From contig NC_092677.1 in the NCBI RefSeq assembly GCF_964355755.1, positions 20,304,101 to 20,368,100 of the forward strand: a DNA stretch of 64,000 nt. The letters are read 5' to 3'. Positions 1 to 10,613 of this stretch are shown here, one piece after another. The position numbers and the translations under genes were made by a program. The stretch is from Antedon mediterranea (lineage: Eukaryota; Echinodermata; Crinoidea; Comatulida; Antedonidae). Under the pieces are notes generated by a model, which searched no databases, was not told the DNA's origin, and saw nothing but the letters and a program-made list of their open reading frames with translations. How positions within the stretch are numbered: position 1 is the first letter of the stretch; every line of letters begins with the position of its first letter.

Positions 1-889
1 CACTCAAACCTGAGCATTACCCGTTACGCTTCAAACCAGTAGATGACTGAAGAGCTGATAATACTCTATTTATATGAAATGAATAATAAATCAATGAAAA
101 ATAATGCCATGCAACTTTTTTTCTGATTTTAAAAAAGGTCCACTTGTTTAGGCCTGACATTTACAACCCTCAAAATATCTCACTTTCAAAAACAATATTT
201 ATTTTCAATTAAAAAAAAAAAAGAAAAAAAATATTCCTAGAGGTTCGAACTCACTACTGCGAGCACTCAAACTTGAGCACTACCTCAAACCAGTAGATGA
301 CTGAAGAGCTGATAATACTCTATTTATATGAAATGAATAATAAACCAATGAAAAATAATGCCATACAACTTTGTTTCTGATTTAAAAAAAGGTTCACTTG
401 TTTAGGCCCGACATTTACAACCCTCAAAATATCTCACTTTCAAAAACAATATTTATTTACAATTTAAAAAAAAAAGAAAAAAAATATCCCTAGAGGTTCG
501 ACCCACTACTCAGAGCACTCAAACCTGGGTATAACCCGTTACGCCACAAACCAGTAGATAACTGAAGCGCTGATAATAGTCTATTTATATGAAATTAATG
601 ATCAATCAATGAAAAATAATGCCATGCAACTTTGTTTCTGATTTTTAAAAAGATCCGTTTCTTTAGGCCTGACATTGACAACCCTAAAAAATATCTCATT
701 TAAAAGAAAAATATTTATTTTCAATAAGAAAAAAAAAGCAATATCCCTAGAGGTTGGAACCCGCTACTGAGAGCACTCAAACCTGGGTATTACCCGTTAC
801 GCCACAAACCAGTAGATAACTGAAGAGCTGATAATAGTCTATTTATATGAAATAATGATCAATCAATGAAAAATAATGCCATGCAACTT

Positions 890-2275
890 TGTTTCTGATT
901 TTAAAAAAGGTCCACTTGTTTAGGCCTGACATTTACAACCCTCAAAATATCTCACTTTCAAAAACAATATTTTTTTCAATAAAAAAAAAAGAAAAAAAAT
1001 ATTCGTACAGGTTCGGACCCACTACTGCGAGAACTCAAACCTGAGCATTACCCGTTACGCCTCAAACCAGTAGATGACTGAAGAGCTGATAATACTCTAT
1101 TTATATGAAATGAATGATAAATAAATGAAAAATAATGCCACGCAACTTTTTTTCTGATTTTAAAAAAGGTTCACTTGTTTAGGCCTGACATTTACAACCC
1201 TCAAAATATCTCACTTTCAAAAACAATATTTATTTTCAATTTAAAAAAAAAAAAATCCCTAGAGGTACGAACCCACTACTGAGAGAACTCAAACCTGAGC
1301 ATTACCGGTTACGCCACAAACCAGTAGGTGAGTGAAGAGCTGATAATAGTCTATTTTTATGAAATGAATGATCCATCAATGTAAAATGATGTTATGCAAC
1401 TTTGTTTCTGATTTAAAAAAAGGTCCACTTGGTTAGGCTTGAAATTTAAAACCATAAAAATATCTCACTTTCAAAAACAATATTTATTTTCAAATAAAAA
1501 AAAAAGAAAAAAAATATCCCTAGAAGTCGAACCCACTATTGAAATCACTCAAACCTGAGCATTACCCGTTACGCCGCAAACCAGTATATGACTGAAGAGC
1601 TGATAATAGTCTATTTATATGAAATGGATGATCAATCAATGAAAAATAATGCCATGCAACAATAGTCTATATATATAAAATGAATGATCAATCAATGAAA
1701 AATAATGCCATGCAACTTTGTTTCTGATTTTGAAAAAGGTCCACTTGTTTAGGCCTGACATTTACAACCCTCAAAATATCTCACTTCTAAAAACCATATT
1801 TATTTTCAATTTAAAAAAAACAGAAAAAAATTATCCCTAGAGGTACAACCCACTACTCATAGCATTCAAACCTGAGCATTACCCGTTACGCCACAAACCA
1901 GTAGATGACTGAAGAGCTGATAATAGTCTATTTATATGAAATGAATTATCAATCAATGAAAAATAATGCCATGCAACTTTGTTTCTGATTTTTAAAAATA
2001 TCCATTTGTTTAGGCCTGACATTCACAACCCTAAAAAATATCTCATTTTCAAAAAAAATATTTATTTTCAATAAGAAAAAAAAAGCAATATCTCTAGAGG
2101 TTGGAACCCGCTACTGAGAGCACTCAAACCTGGGTATTACCCGTTACGCCACAAACCAGTAGATAACTGAAGAGCTGATAATAGTCTATTTATATGAAAT
2201 TAATGATCAATCAATGAAAAATAATGCCATGCAACTTTGTTTCTGATTTTAAAAAAGGTCCACTTGTTTAGGCCT
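890..2275. repeat. Spaced duplication D, copy 1
   Basis: This stretch shares an ordered series of private variants with the stretch about 2905 bases downstream, including the 56 bp internal duplication. Ends are approximate, because all flanking DNA is also homologous satellite and the edge is only where shared variants stop. Confidence 0.75.
1605..1716. repeat. 56 bp duplication inside one monomer
   Basis: The segment from AATAGTCTATTTATATG to GCCATGCAAC (1605-1660) is followed at once by a second copy (1661-1716), in which the TATA-like part reads CTATATATATAA. This monomer is longer than its neighbours by one 56 bp unit. On the minus strand the extra copy adds a second TATA-like stretch upstream of the tRNA-like segment. 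Confidence 0.85.
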
Positions 2276-2845
2276 GACATTTACAACCCTCAAAATATCT
2301 CACTTTCAAAAACAATATTTTTTTCAATAAAAAAAAATAAAATAAAAACATATTCGTAGACGATCGAACCCACTACTGCGAGAACTCAAACCTGAGCATT
2401 ACCCGTTACGCCTCAAACCAGTAGATGGCTGAAGAGCTGATAATACTCTATTTATATCAAATTAATAATAAATCAATGAAAAATAATGCCATGCAACTTT
2501 GTTTCTGATTTTAAAAAAGGTTCACTTGTTTAGGCCTGACATTTACAACCCTCAAAATATCTCACTTTCAAAAACAATATTTATTTTAAATAAAAAAAAA
2601 AAAAATATCCGTAGAGGTTCGAACCCACTAGTGAGAGCACTCAAACTTGAGCATTACCCGTTACGCCACAAATCAGTAGATAACTGAAGAGCTGATAATA
2701 GTCTATTTATATGAAATGAATGATAAATAAATGAAAAATAATGCCATGCAACTTTGTTTCTGATTTTAAAAAAGGTCCACTTGTTTAGGCCTGACATTTA
2801 CAACCCTCAAAATATCTCACTTTCAAAAACAATATTTTTTTCAAT

Positions 2846-2972
2846 AAAAAAAAAAAAGAAAAAAAATATTCGTAGAGGTTCGAACCCACTACTGCGAGAA
2901 CTCAAACCTGAGCATTACCCGTTACGCCTCAAACCAGTAGATGACTGAAGAGCTGATAATACTCTATTTATA
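2846..2972 (-). ncRNA. tRNA-like unit, type B monomer (representative)
   Basis: Minus strand: TATAAATAG at 2964-2972, A box AGGCGTAACGGG at 2918-2929, B box GGTTCGAACC at 2877-2886, T run at 2846-2857. The plus-strand marker GCCTCAAACC changes the first A-box base, the universal U8 of a tRNA, to A. The rest of the A box and the whole B box are kept. Type B also has CTACTGCGAGAACTC and a short ATATTTTTTTCAATAAA stretch before the A tract. It often alternates with type A monomers. Confidence 0.35.
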
Positions 2973-3107
2973 TGAAATTAATAATAAATCAATGAAAAAT
3001 AATGCTATGCAACTTTGTTTCTGATTTTTAAAAAGGTTCACTTGTTTAGGCCTGACATTTACAACCCTCAAAATATCTCACTTTCAAAAACAATATTTAT
3101 TTTAAAT

Positions 3108-3234
3108 AAAAAAAAAAAAGAAACAAAATATCCGTAGAGGTTCGAACCCACTAGTGAGAGCACTCAAACTTGAGCATTACCCGTTACGCCACAAACCAGT
3201 AGATGACTGAAGAGCTGACAATACTCTATTTATA
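3108..3234 (-). ncRNA. Candidate Pol III unit, type A monomer (representative, intact boxes)
   Basis: Minus-strand order: TATAAATAG (3226-3234), 34 bases, A box TGGCGTAACGGG (3180-3191), 31 bases, B box GGTTCGAACC (3139-3148), then T runs at 3125-3128 and 3108-3119. From the A box to the TTC of the B box is 45 bases, the spacing of a tRNA with a short variable loop. The D stem GCGT/ATGC pairs. The nominal anticodon stem and acceptor stem do not pair, so a translation-competent tRNA is unlikely. Type A is marked by CCCACTAGTGAGAGCACTC and by GAAACAAAATATCCGTAG after the A tract. A Pol III transcript of about 100 bases is an inference from box order; no expression evidence is available. Confidence 0.45.
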
Positions 3235-3794
3235 TGAAATAAATAATAAATCAATGAAAAATAATGCCATGCAACTTTGTTTCTGATTTTAAAAAAGGTC
3301 CACTTGTTTAGGCCTGACATTTACAACCTCAAAATATCTCACTTTCAAAATCCATATTTATTTTCAATTAAAAAAAAAAAGAAAAAAAATATCCCTAGAG
3401 GTTCGACCCACTACTCAGAGAACTCAAACCTGAGCATTACCCGTTACGCCACAAACCAGTAGATGACTGAAGAGCTGATAATAGTCTATTTATATGAAAT
3501 GAATGATCAATCAATGAAAAATAATGCCATGCAACTTTGTTTCTGATTTAAAAAAATATCCATTTGTTTAGGCCTGACATTCACAACCCTAAAAAATATC
3601 TCATTTTCAAAAAAAATATTTATTTTCAATAAGAAAAAAAAAGCAATATCCCTAGAGGTTCGAACCCACTACTGCGAGAACTCAAACCTGAGCATTACCC
3701 GTTACGCCTCAAACCAGTAGATGACTGAAGAGCTGATAATACTCTATTTATATGAAATTCATAATAAATCAATGAAAAATAATGCCATGCAACT

Positions 3795-5180
3795 TTGTTT
3801 CTGATTTTAAAAAAGGTCCACTTGCTTAGGCCTGACATTTACAACCCTCAAAATATCTCACTTTCAAAAACAATATTTTTTTCAATAAAAAAAAAAGAAA
3901 AAAAATATTCGTACAGGTTCGAACCCACTACTGCGAGAACTCAAACCTGATCATTACCCGTTACGCCTCAAACCAGTAGATGACTGAAGAGCTGATAATA
4001 CTCTATTTATATGAAATGAATGATAAATAAATGAAAAATAATGCCATGCAACTTTGTTTCTGATTTTAAAAAAGGTTCACTTGTTTAGGCCTGACATTTA
4101 CAACCCTCAAAATATCTCACTTTCAAAAACAATATTTATTTTCAATTAAAAAAAAAAAAATCCCTAGAGGTACGAACCCACTACTGAGAGAACTCAAACC
4201 TGAGCATTACCGGTTACGCCACAAACCAGTAGGTGAGTGAAGAGCTGATAATAGTCTATTTTTATGAAATGAATGATCCATCAATGTAAAATGATGTTAT
4301 GCAACTTTGTTTCTGATTTAAAAAAAGGTCCACTTGGTTAGGCTTGAAATTTAAAACCATAAAAATATCTCACTTTCAAAAACAATATTTATTTTCAAAT
4401 AAAAAAAAAAAGAAAAAAAATATCCCTAGAAGTCGAACCCACTATTGAAATCACTCAAACCTGAGCATTACCCGTTACGCCGCAAACCAGTATATGACTG
4501 AAGAGCTGATAATAGTCTATTTATATGAAATGGATGATCAATCAATGAAAAATAATGCCATGCAACAATAGTCTATATATATAAAATGAATGATCAATCA
4601 ATGAAAAATAATGCCATGCAACTTTGTTTCTGATTTTAAAAAAGGTCCACTTGTTTAGGCCTGACATTTACAACCCTCAAAATATCTCACTCCCAAAAAC
4701 CATATTTATTTTTAATTTAAAAAAAACAGAAAAAAATTATCCCTAGAGGTACAACCCACTACTCAGAGCATTCAAACCTGAGCATTACCCGTTACGCCAC
4801 AAACCAGTAGATGACTGAAGAGCTGATAATAGTCTATTTATATGAAATGAATTATCAATCAATGAAAAATAATGCCATGCAACTTTGTTTCTGATTTTTA
4901 AAAATATCCATTTGTTTAGGCCTGACATTCACAACCCTAAAAAATATCTCATTTTCAAAAAAAATATTTATTTTCAATAAGAAAAAAAAAGCAATATCTC
5001 TAGAGGTTGGAACCCGCTACTGAGAGCATTCAAACCTGGGTATTACCCGTTACGCCACAAACCAGTAGATAACTGAAGAGCTGATAATACTCTATTTAAA
5101 TGAAATTAATGATCAATCAATGAAAAATAATGCCATGCAACTTTGTTTCTGATTTTAAAAAAGGTTCACTTGTTTAGGCC
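3795..5180. repeat. Spaced duplication D, copy 2
   Basis: Partner of the stretch at about 890-2275, with the same order of variant monomers. The offset shifts by one base (2905 to 2906) because A-tract lengths differ. A few substitutions separate the copies, for example GGTTCGGACCC against GGTTCGAACCC, so this copy pair looks older than the block A pair. Confidence 0.75.
4511..4622. repeat. 56 bp duplication inside one monomer, second occurrence
   Basis: This is the same internal duplication as at 1605-1716, as 4511-4566 and 4567-4622. It is carried along in duplication D, which shows that the 56 bp event came before the 2.9 kb spaced duplication. Confidence 0.85.
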
Positions 5181-8096
5181 TGACATTTACAACCCTCAAA
5201 ATATCTCACTTTCAAAAACAATATTTATTTTAAATAAAAAAAAAAAAAGAAACAAAATATCCGTAGAGGTTCGAACCCACTAGTGAGAGCACTCAAACAT
5301 GAGCATTACCCGTTACGGCACAAACCAGTAGATGACTGAAGAGCTGATAATACTCTATTTATATGAAATAAATAATAAATCAATGAAAAATAATGCCATG
5401 CAACTTTGTTTCTGATTTTAAAAAAGGTCCACTTGTTTAGGTCTGACATTTACAACCCTCAAAATATCTCACTTTCAAAAACAATATTTATTTTCAATAA
5501 AAAAAAAAAAAAAATATTCGTAGAGGTTCGAACCCACTACTGCGAGAACTCAAACCTGAGCATTACCCGTTACGCCTCAAACCAGTAGATGACTGAAGAG
5601 CTGATAATACTCTATTTATATGAAATTAATAATAAATCAATGAAAAATAATGCAATGCAACTTTGTTTCTGATTTTAAAAAAGGTTCACTTGTTTAGGCC
5701 TGACATTTACAACCCTCAAAATATCTCACTTTCAAAAACAATATTTATTTTAAATAAAAAAAAAAAAAGAAACCAAATATCCGTAGATGTTCGAACCCAC
5801 TAGTGTGAGCACTCAAACTTGAGCATTACCCGTTACGCCACAAACCAGTAGATGACTGAAGAGCTGATAATACTCTATTTATATGAAATAAATAATCAAT
5901 CAATGAAAAATAATGCCATGCAACTTTGTTTCTGATTTTAAAAAAGGTCCACTTGTTTAGGCCTGATATTTACAACCCTCAAAATATCTCACTTTCAAAA
6001 ACCATATTTATTTTCAATTTAAAAAAAAAGAAAAAAAATATCCCTAGAGGTTCGACCCACTACTCAGAGCACTCAAACCTGAGCATTACCCGTTACGCCA
6101 CAAACCAGTAGATGACTGAAGAGCTGATAATAGTCTATTTATATGAAATGAATGATCAATCAATGAAAAATAATGCCATGCAACTTTGTTTCTGATTTTT
6201 AAAAAGGTCCACTTGTTTAGGCCTGACATTTACAACCCTCAAAATATCTCACTTTCAAAAACCATATTTATTTTCAATTAAAAAAAAAAAGAAAAAAATA
6301 TCCCTAGAGGTTCGACCCACTACTCAGAGCACTCAAAACTGAGCATTACCCGTTACGCCACAAACCAGTAGATGACTGAAGAGCTGATAATAGTCTATTT
6401 ATATGAAATGAATGATCAATCAATGAAAAATAATGCCATGCAACTTTGTTTCTGATCTCACTTTAAAAAAAAAGGTTCACTTGTTTAGGCCTGACATTTA
6501 CAACCTTAAAAATATCTCACTTTCAAAAACAATATTTATTTTCAATTTTAAAAAAAAATCCCTAGAGGTTCGAACCCACTACTGAGAGAACTCAAACCTG
6601 AGCATTATCCGTTACGCCACCAACCAGTAGGTGACTGAGGAGCTGATAATAGTCTATTTATATGAAATAAATGATCAATCAATGAAAAATAATGCCATGC
6701 AACTTTGTTTCTGATTTTAAAAAAGGTTCACTTGTTTTGGCCTGACATTTACAACCCTCAAAATATCTCACTTTCAAAAACAATATTTTTTCAATTAAAA
6801 AAAAAAAAGAAATAAAATATCAGTAGAGGTTCGAACGCACTAGTGAGAGCACTCAAACTTGAGCATTACCCGCTACGCCACAAACCAGTAGATGACTGAA
6901 GAGCTGATAATACTCTATTTATATGAAATAAATAATAAATCAATGAAAAATAATGCCATGCAACTTTATTTCTGATTTAAAAAAGGTTCATTTGTTTAGG
7001 CTTGACATTTAAAACCCTCAAAATATCTCACTTTCAAAAACAATATTTATTTTAAATTAAAAAAAAAATAGAAACAAAATATCCATAGAACCCACTAGTG
7101 AGAGCACTCAAACTTGAGCATTACCCGTTACGCCACAAACCAGTAGATGACTGAAGAGCTGATAATAGTCTATTTATATGAAATGAATGATCAGTCAATG
7201 AAAAATAATTGCCATGCAACTTTGTTTCTGATTTTAAAAAAGATCCATTTGTTTAGGCCTGACATTCACAACCGTAAAAATAATCTCATTTTCAAAAAAA
7301 ATATATATTTTCAATAAGAAAAAAAAAGAAATATCCCTAGAGGTTGGAACCCGCTACTGAGAGCACTCAAACCTGGGTATTACCCGTTACGCCACAAACC
7401 AGTAGATAACTGAAGAGCTGATAATAGTCTATTTATATGAAATTAATGATCACTCAATGAAAAATAATGCCATGCAACTTTGTTTCTGATTTAAAAAAGG
7501 TTCATTTGTTTAGGCCTGACATTTACAACCCTCAAAATATCTCACTTTCAAAAAAAATATTTATTTTCAATTAAAAAAAAAAGAAATGAAATATCTCTAG
7601 AGGTTCGAACCCACTACTGCGACCACTTAAACTTGAGCATTACCTGTTACGCCACAAACCAGTAGATGACTGAAGAGCTGATACTACTCTATTTATATGA
7701 AATAAATAATAAATCAATGAAAAATAATGCCATGCAACTTTGTTTCTGATTTTAAAAAAGGTTCATTTGTTTAGGCCTGACATTTACAACCCTAAAAAAA
7801 TCTCACTTTCAAAAAAAATATTTATATTCAATTAAAAACAAAAGAAAAGAAATATCCCTAGAGGTTCGAACCCACTACTGCGAGCACTCAAACTTCAGCA
7901 TTACCCGTTACGCCTCAAACCAGTAGATGACTGAAGAGCTGATAATACTTTATTTATATGAAATGAATAATAAATCAATGAAAAATAATGCCATGCAACT
8001 TTGTTTCTGATTTTAAAAAAGATTCACTTGTTTAGGCCTGACATTCACAACCCTAAAAAAAATCTCATTTTAAAAAAAAATATTTATTTTCAATAA

Positions 8097-8218
8097 GAAA
8101 AAAAAGAAGCAATATCCCTAGAGGTTGGAACCCGCTACTGAGAGCACTCAAACCTGGGTATTACCCGTTACGCCACAAACCAGTAGATAACTGATGAGTT
8201 GATAATAGTCTATTTATA
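8097..8218 (-). ncRNA. tRNA-like unit, type D monomer (B box substituted)
   Basis: Minus strand: TATAAATAG at 8210-8218, intact A box at 8164-8175, and GGTTCCAACC (8123-8132) in place of GGTTCGAACC. The normally invariant G of TTCGA is changed to C. Type D is marked on the plus strand by GGTTGGAACCCGCTACTGAG, CCTGGGTATTACC, CATTCACAACCCTAAA and CAATAAGAAAAA. The substitution is shared by many copies, so it dates from before amplification of this subfamily. Confidence 0.35.
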
Positions 8219-8529
8219 TGAAATTAATGATCAATCAATGAAAAATAATGCCATGCCACTTTGTTTCTGATTTTAAAAAAGGTTCATTTGTTTAGGCCTG
8301 ACATTTACAACCCTCAAAATATGTCACTTTCAAAAAAAAATTATTTTCAATTAAAAAAAAAGAAAAGAAATATACCTAGGGGTTCGAACCCACTACTGCG
8401 AACACTCAAACTTGAGCATTACCCGTTACGCCTCAAACCAGTAGATGACTGAAGAGCTGATAATACTCTATTTATATGAAATTAATAATAAATCAATGAA
8501 AAATAATGCCATGCAACCTTGTTTCTGAT

Positions 8530-9571
8530 TTTAAAAAAGGTTCACTTGTTTAGGCCTGACATTTACAACCCTCAAAATATCTCACTTTCAAAAACAATAT
8601 TTATTTTAAATTAAAAAAAAAAAAAAAAAAATATCCGTAGAGGTTCGAACCCACTAGTGAGAGCACTCAAATTTGGGCATTACCCGTTACGCCACAAACC
8701 AGTAGATGACTGAAGAGCTGATAATACTCTATTTATATGAAATAAATAATAAATCAATGAAAAATAATGCCATGCAACTTTGTTTCTGATTTTAAAAAAG
8801 GACCACTTGTTTAGGCCTGATATTTACAACCCTCAAAATATCTCACTTTCAAAAACAATATTTATTTTCAATTTAAAAAAAAAAAAATCCCTAGAGGTTC
8901 GAACCTACTACTGAGAGCACTCAAACCTGAGCATTATCCGTTACGCCACAAACCAGTAGGTGACTGAGTAGCTGATAATAGTCTATTTATATGAAATGAA
9001 TGATCAATCAATGAAAAACAATGCCATGCAACTTTGTTTCTGATTTTAAAAAAGATCCATTTGTTTAGGCCTGACATTCACAACCCTAAAAAAAATCTCA
9101 TTTTTAAAAAAAATATTTATTTTCAATAAGAAAAAAAGAGTAATATCCCTAGAGGTTGGAACCCGCTACTGAGAGCACTCAAACCTGGGTATTACCCGTT
9201 ACGCCACAAACCAGTAGATAACTGAAGAGCTGATAATAGTCTATTTATATGAAATTAATGATCAATCAATGAAAAATAATGCCATGCAACTTTGTTTCTG
9301 ATTTAAAAAAGGTTCATTTGTTTAGGCCTGACATTTACAACCCTCAAAATATCTCACTTTCAAAAAAAATATTTATTTTCAATTAAAAAAAAAGAAAAAA
9401 AATATTTGTAGAGGTTCGAACCCACTACTGCGAGAACTCAAACCTTAGCACTACCGGTTACGCCACAAACCAGTAGATGACTGAAGAGCTGATAATACTC
9501 TATTTATATGAAATTAATAATAAATCAATGAAAAATAATGCCATGCAACTTTGTTTCTGATTTTAAAAAAG
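8530..9571. repeat. 1042 bp tandem duplication inside block A, unit 1
   Basis: Four monomers (1042 bp) repeat immediately downstream, shown by the rare AAATTTGGGCATTACC variant near 8670 and again near 9712 and by matching type D and type B neighbours. Ends are approximate. The same pair lies in block A copy 2, at about 23967-26050, so this tandem event came before the 10.55 kb duplication. Confidence 0.8.
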
Positions 9572-10613
9572 GTTCACTTGTTTAGGCCTGACATTTACAA
9601 CCCTCAAAATATCTCACTTTCAAAAACAATATTTATTTTAAATTAAAAAAAAAAAAAAAAAAATATCCGTAGAGGTTCGAACCCACTAGTGAGAGCACTC
9701 AAATTTGGGCATTACCCGTTACGCCACAAACCAGTAGATGACTGAAGAGCTGATAATACTCTATTTATATGAAATAAATAATAAATCAATGAAAAATAAT
9801 GCCATGCAACTTTGTTTCTGATTTTAAAAAAGGACCACTTGTTTAGGCCTGATATTTACAACCCTCAAAATATCTCACTTTCAAAAACAATATTTATTTT
9901 CAATTTAAAAAAAAAAAAATCCCTAGAGGTTCGAACCTACTACTGAGAGCACTCAAACCTGAGCATTATCCGTTACGCCACAAACCAGTAGGTGACTGAG
10001 TAGCTGATAATAGTCTATTTATATGAAATGAATGATCAATCAATGAAAAACAATGCCATGCAACTTTGTTTCTGATTTTAAAAAAGATCCATTTGTTTAG
10101 GCCTGACATTCACAACCCTAAAAAAAATCTCATTTTCAAAAAAAATATTTATTTTCAATAAGAAAAAAAGAGTAATATCCCTAGAGGTTGGAACCCGCTA
10201 CTGAGAGCACTCAAACCTGGGTATTACCCGTTACGCCACAAACCAGTAGATAACTGAAGAGCTGATAATAGTCTATTTATATGAAATTAATGATCAATCA
10301 ATGAAAAATAATGCCATGCAACTTTGTTTCTGATTTAAAAAAGGTTCATTTGTTTAGGCCTGACATTTACAACCCTCAAAATATCTCACTTTCAAAAAAA
10401 ATATTTATTTTCAATTAAAAAAAAAGAAAAAAAATATTTGTAGAGGTTCGAACCCACTACTGCGAGAACTCAAACCTTAGCACTACCGGTTACGCCACAA
10501 ACCAGTAGATGACTGAAGAGCTGATAATACTCTATTTATATGAAATTAATAATAAATCAATGAAAAATAATGCCATGCAACTTTGTTTCTGATTTTAAAA
10601 AAGGTTCACTTGT
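9572..10613. repeat. 1042 bp tandem duplication inside block A, unit 2
   Basis: Second unit of the four-monomer tandem pair. It differs from unit 1 by a few bases, for example GCAACTTTG where unit 1 has GCAACCTTG near 8515. It is followed by a type A monomer with a GAAACAAAATATCC stretch, where the match ends. Confidence 0.8.

Larger units (their letters stand above)
1..7310. repeat. Mixed monomers with a 2.9 kb spaced duplication
   Basis: About 28 monomers of several subfamilies. The stretch at about 890-2275 recurs at about 3795-5180, offset by about 2905 bases (about 11 monomers). It is recognisable by shared rare variants: CGTACAGGTTCG, a GGTACGAACCC variant, the ATCCATCAATGTAAAATGAT spacer and a 56 bp internal duplication. 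No gene is seen. Confidence 0.8.

Noticed and set aside
3139-3148. B box on the plus strand
   Set aside because: GGTTCGAACC is a perfect palindrome, so it appears on both strands. Only the minus strand has a matching A box, TATA box and T run.
3108-3234. Functional tRNA in each satellite monomer
   Set aside because: The nominal anticodon stem and the acceptor stem do not pair, so a translation-competent tRNA is not supported in spite of good A and B boxes.
3202-3240. Hammerhead ribozyme, suggested by CTGAAGA followed by GAAA in the spacer
   Set aside because: CTGAAGA and GAAA fit parts of the core, but the sequence between them does not make a proper stem II and no cleavage site with stems I and III is found. 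A search with the Rfam hammerhead models would settle it.
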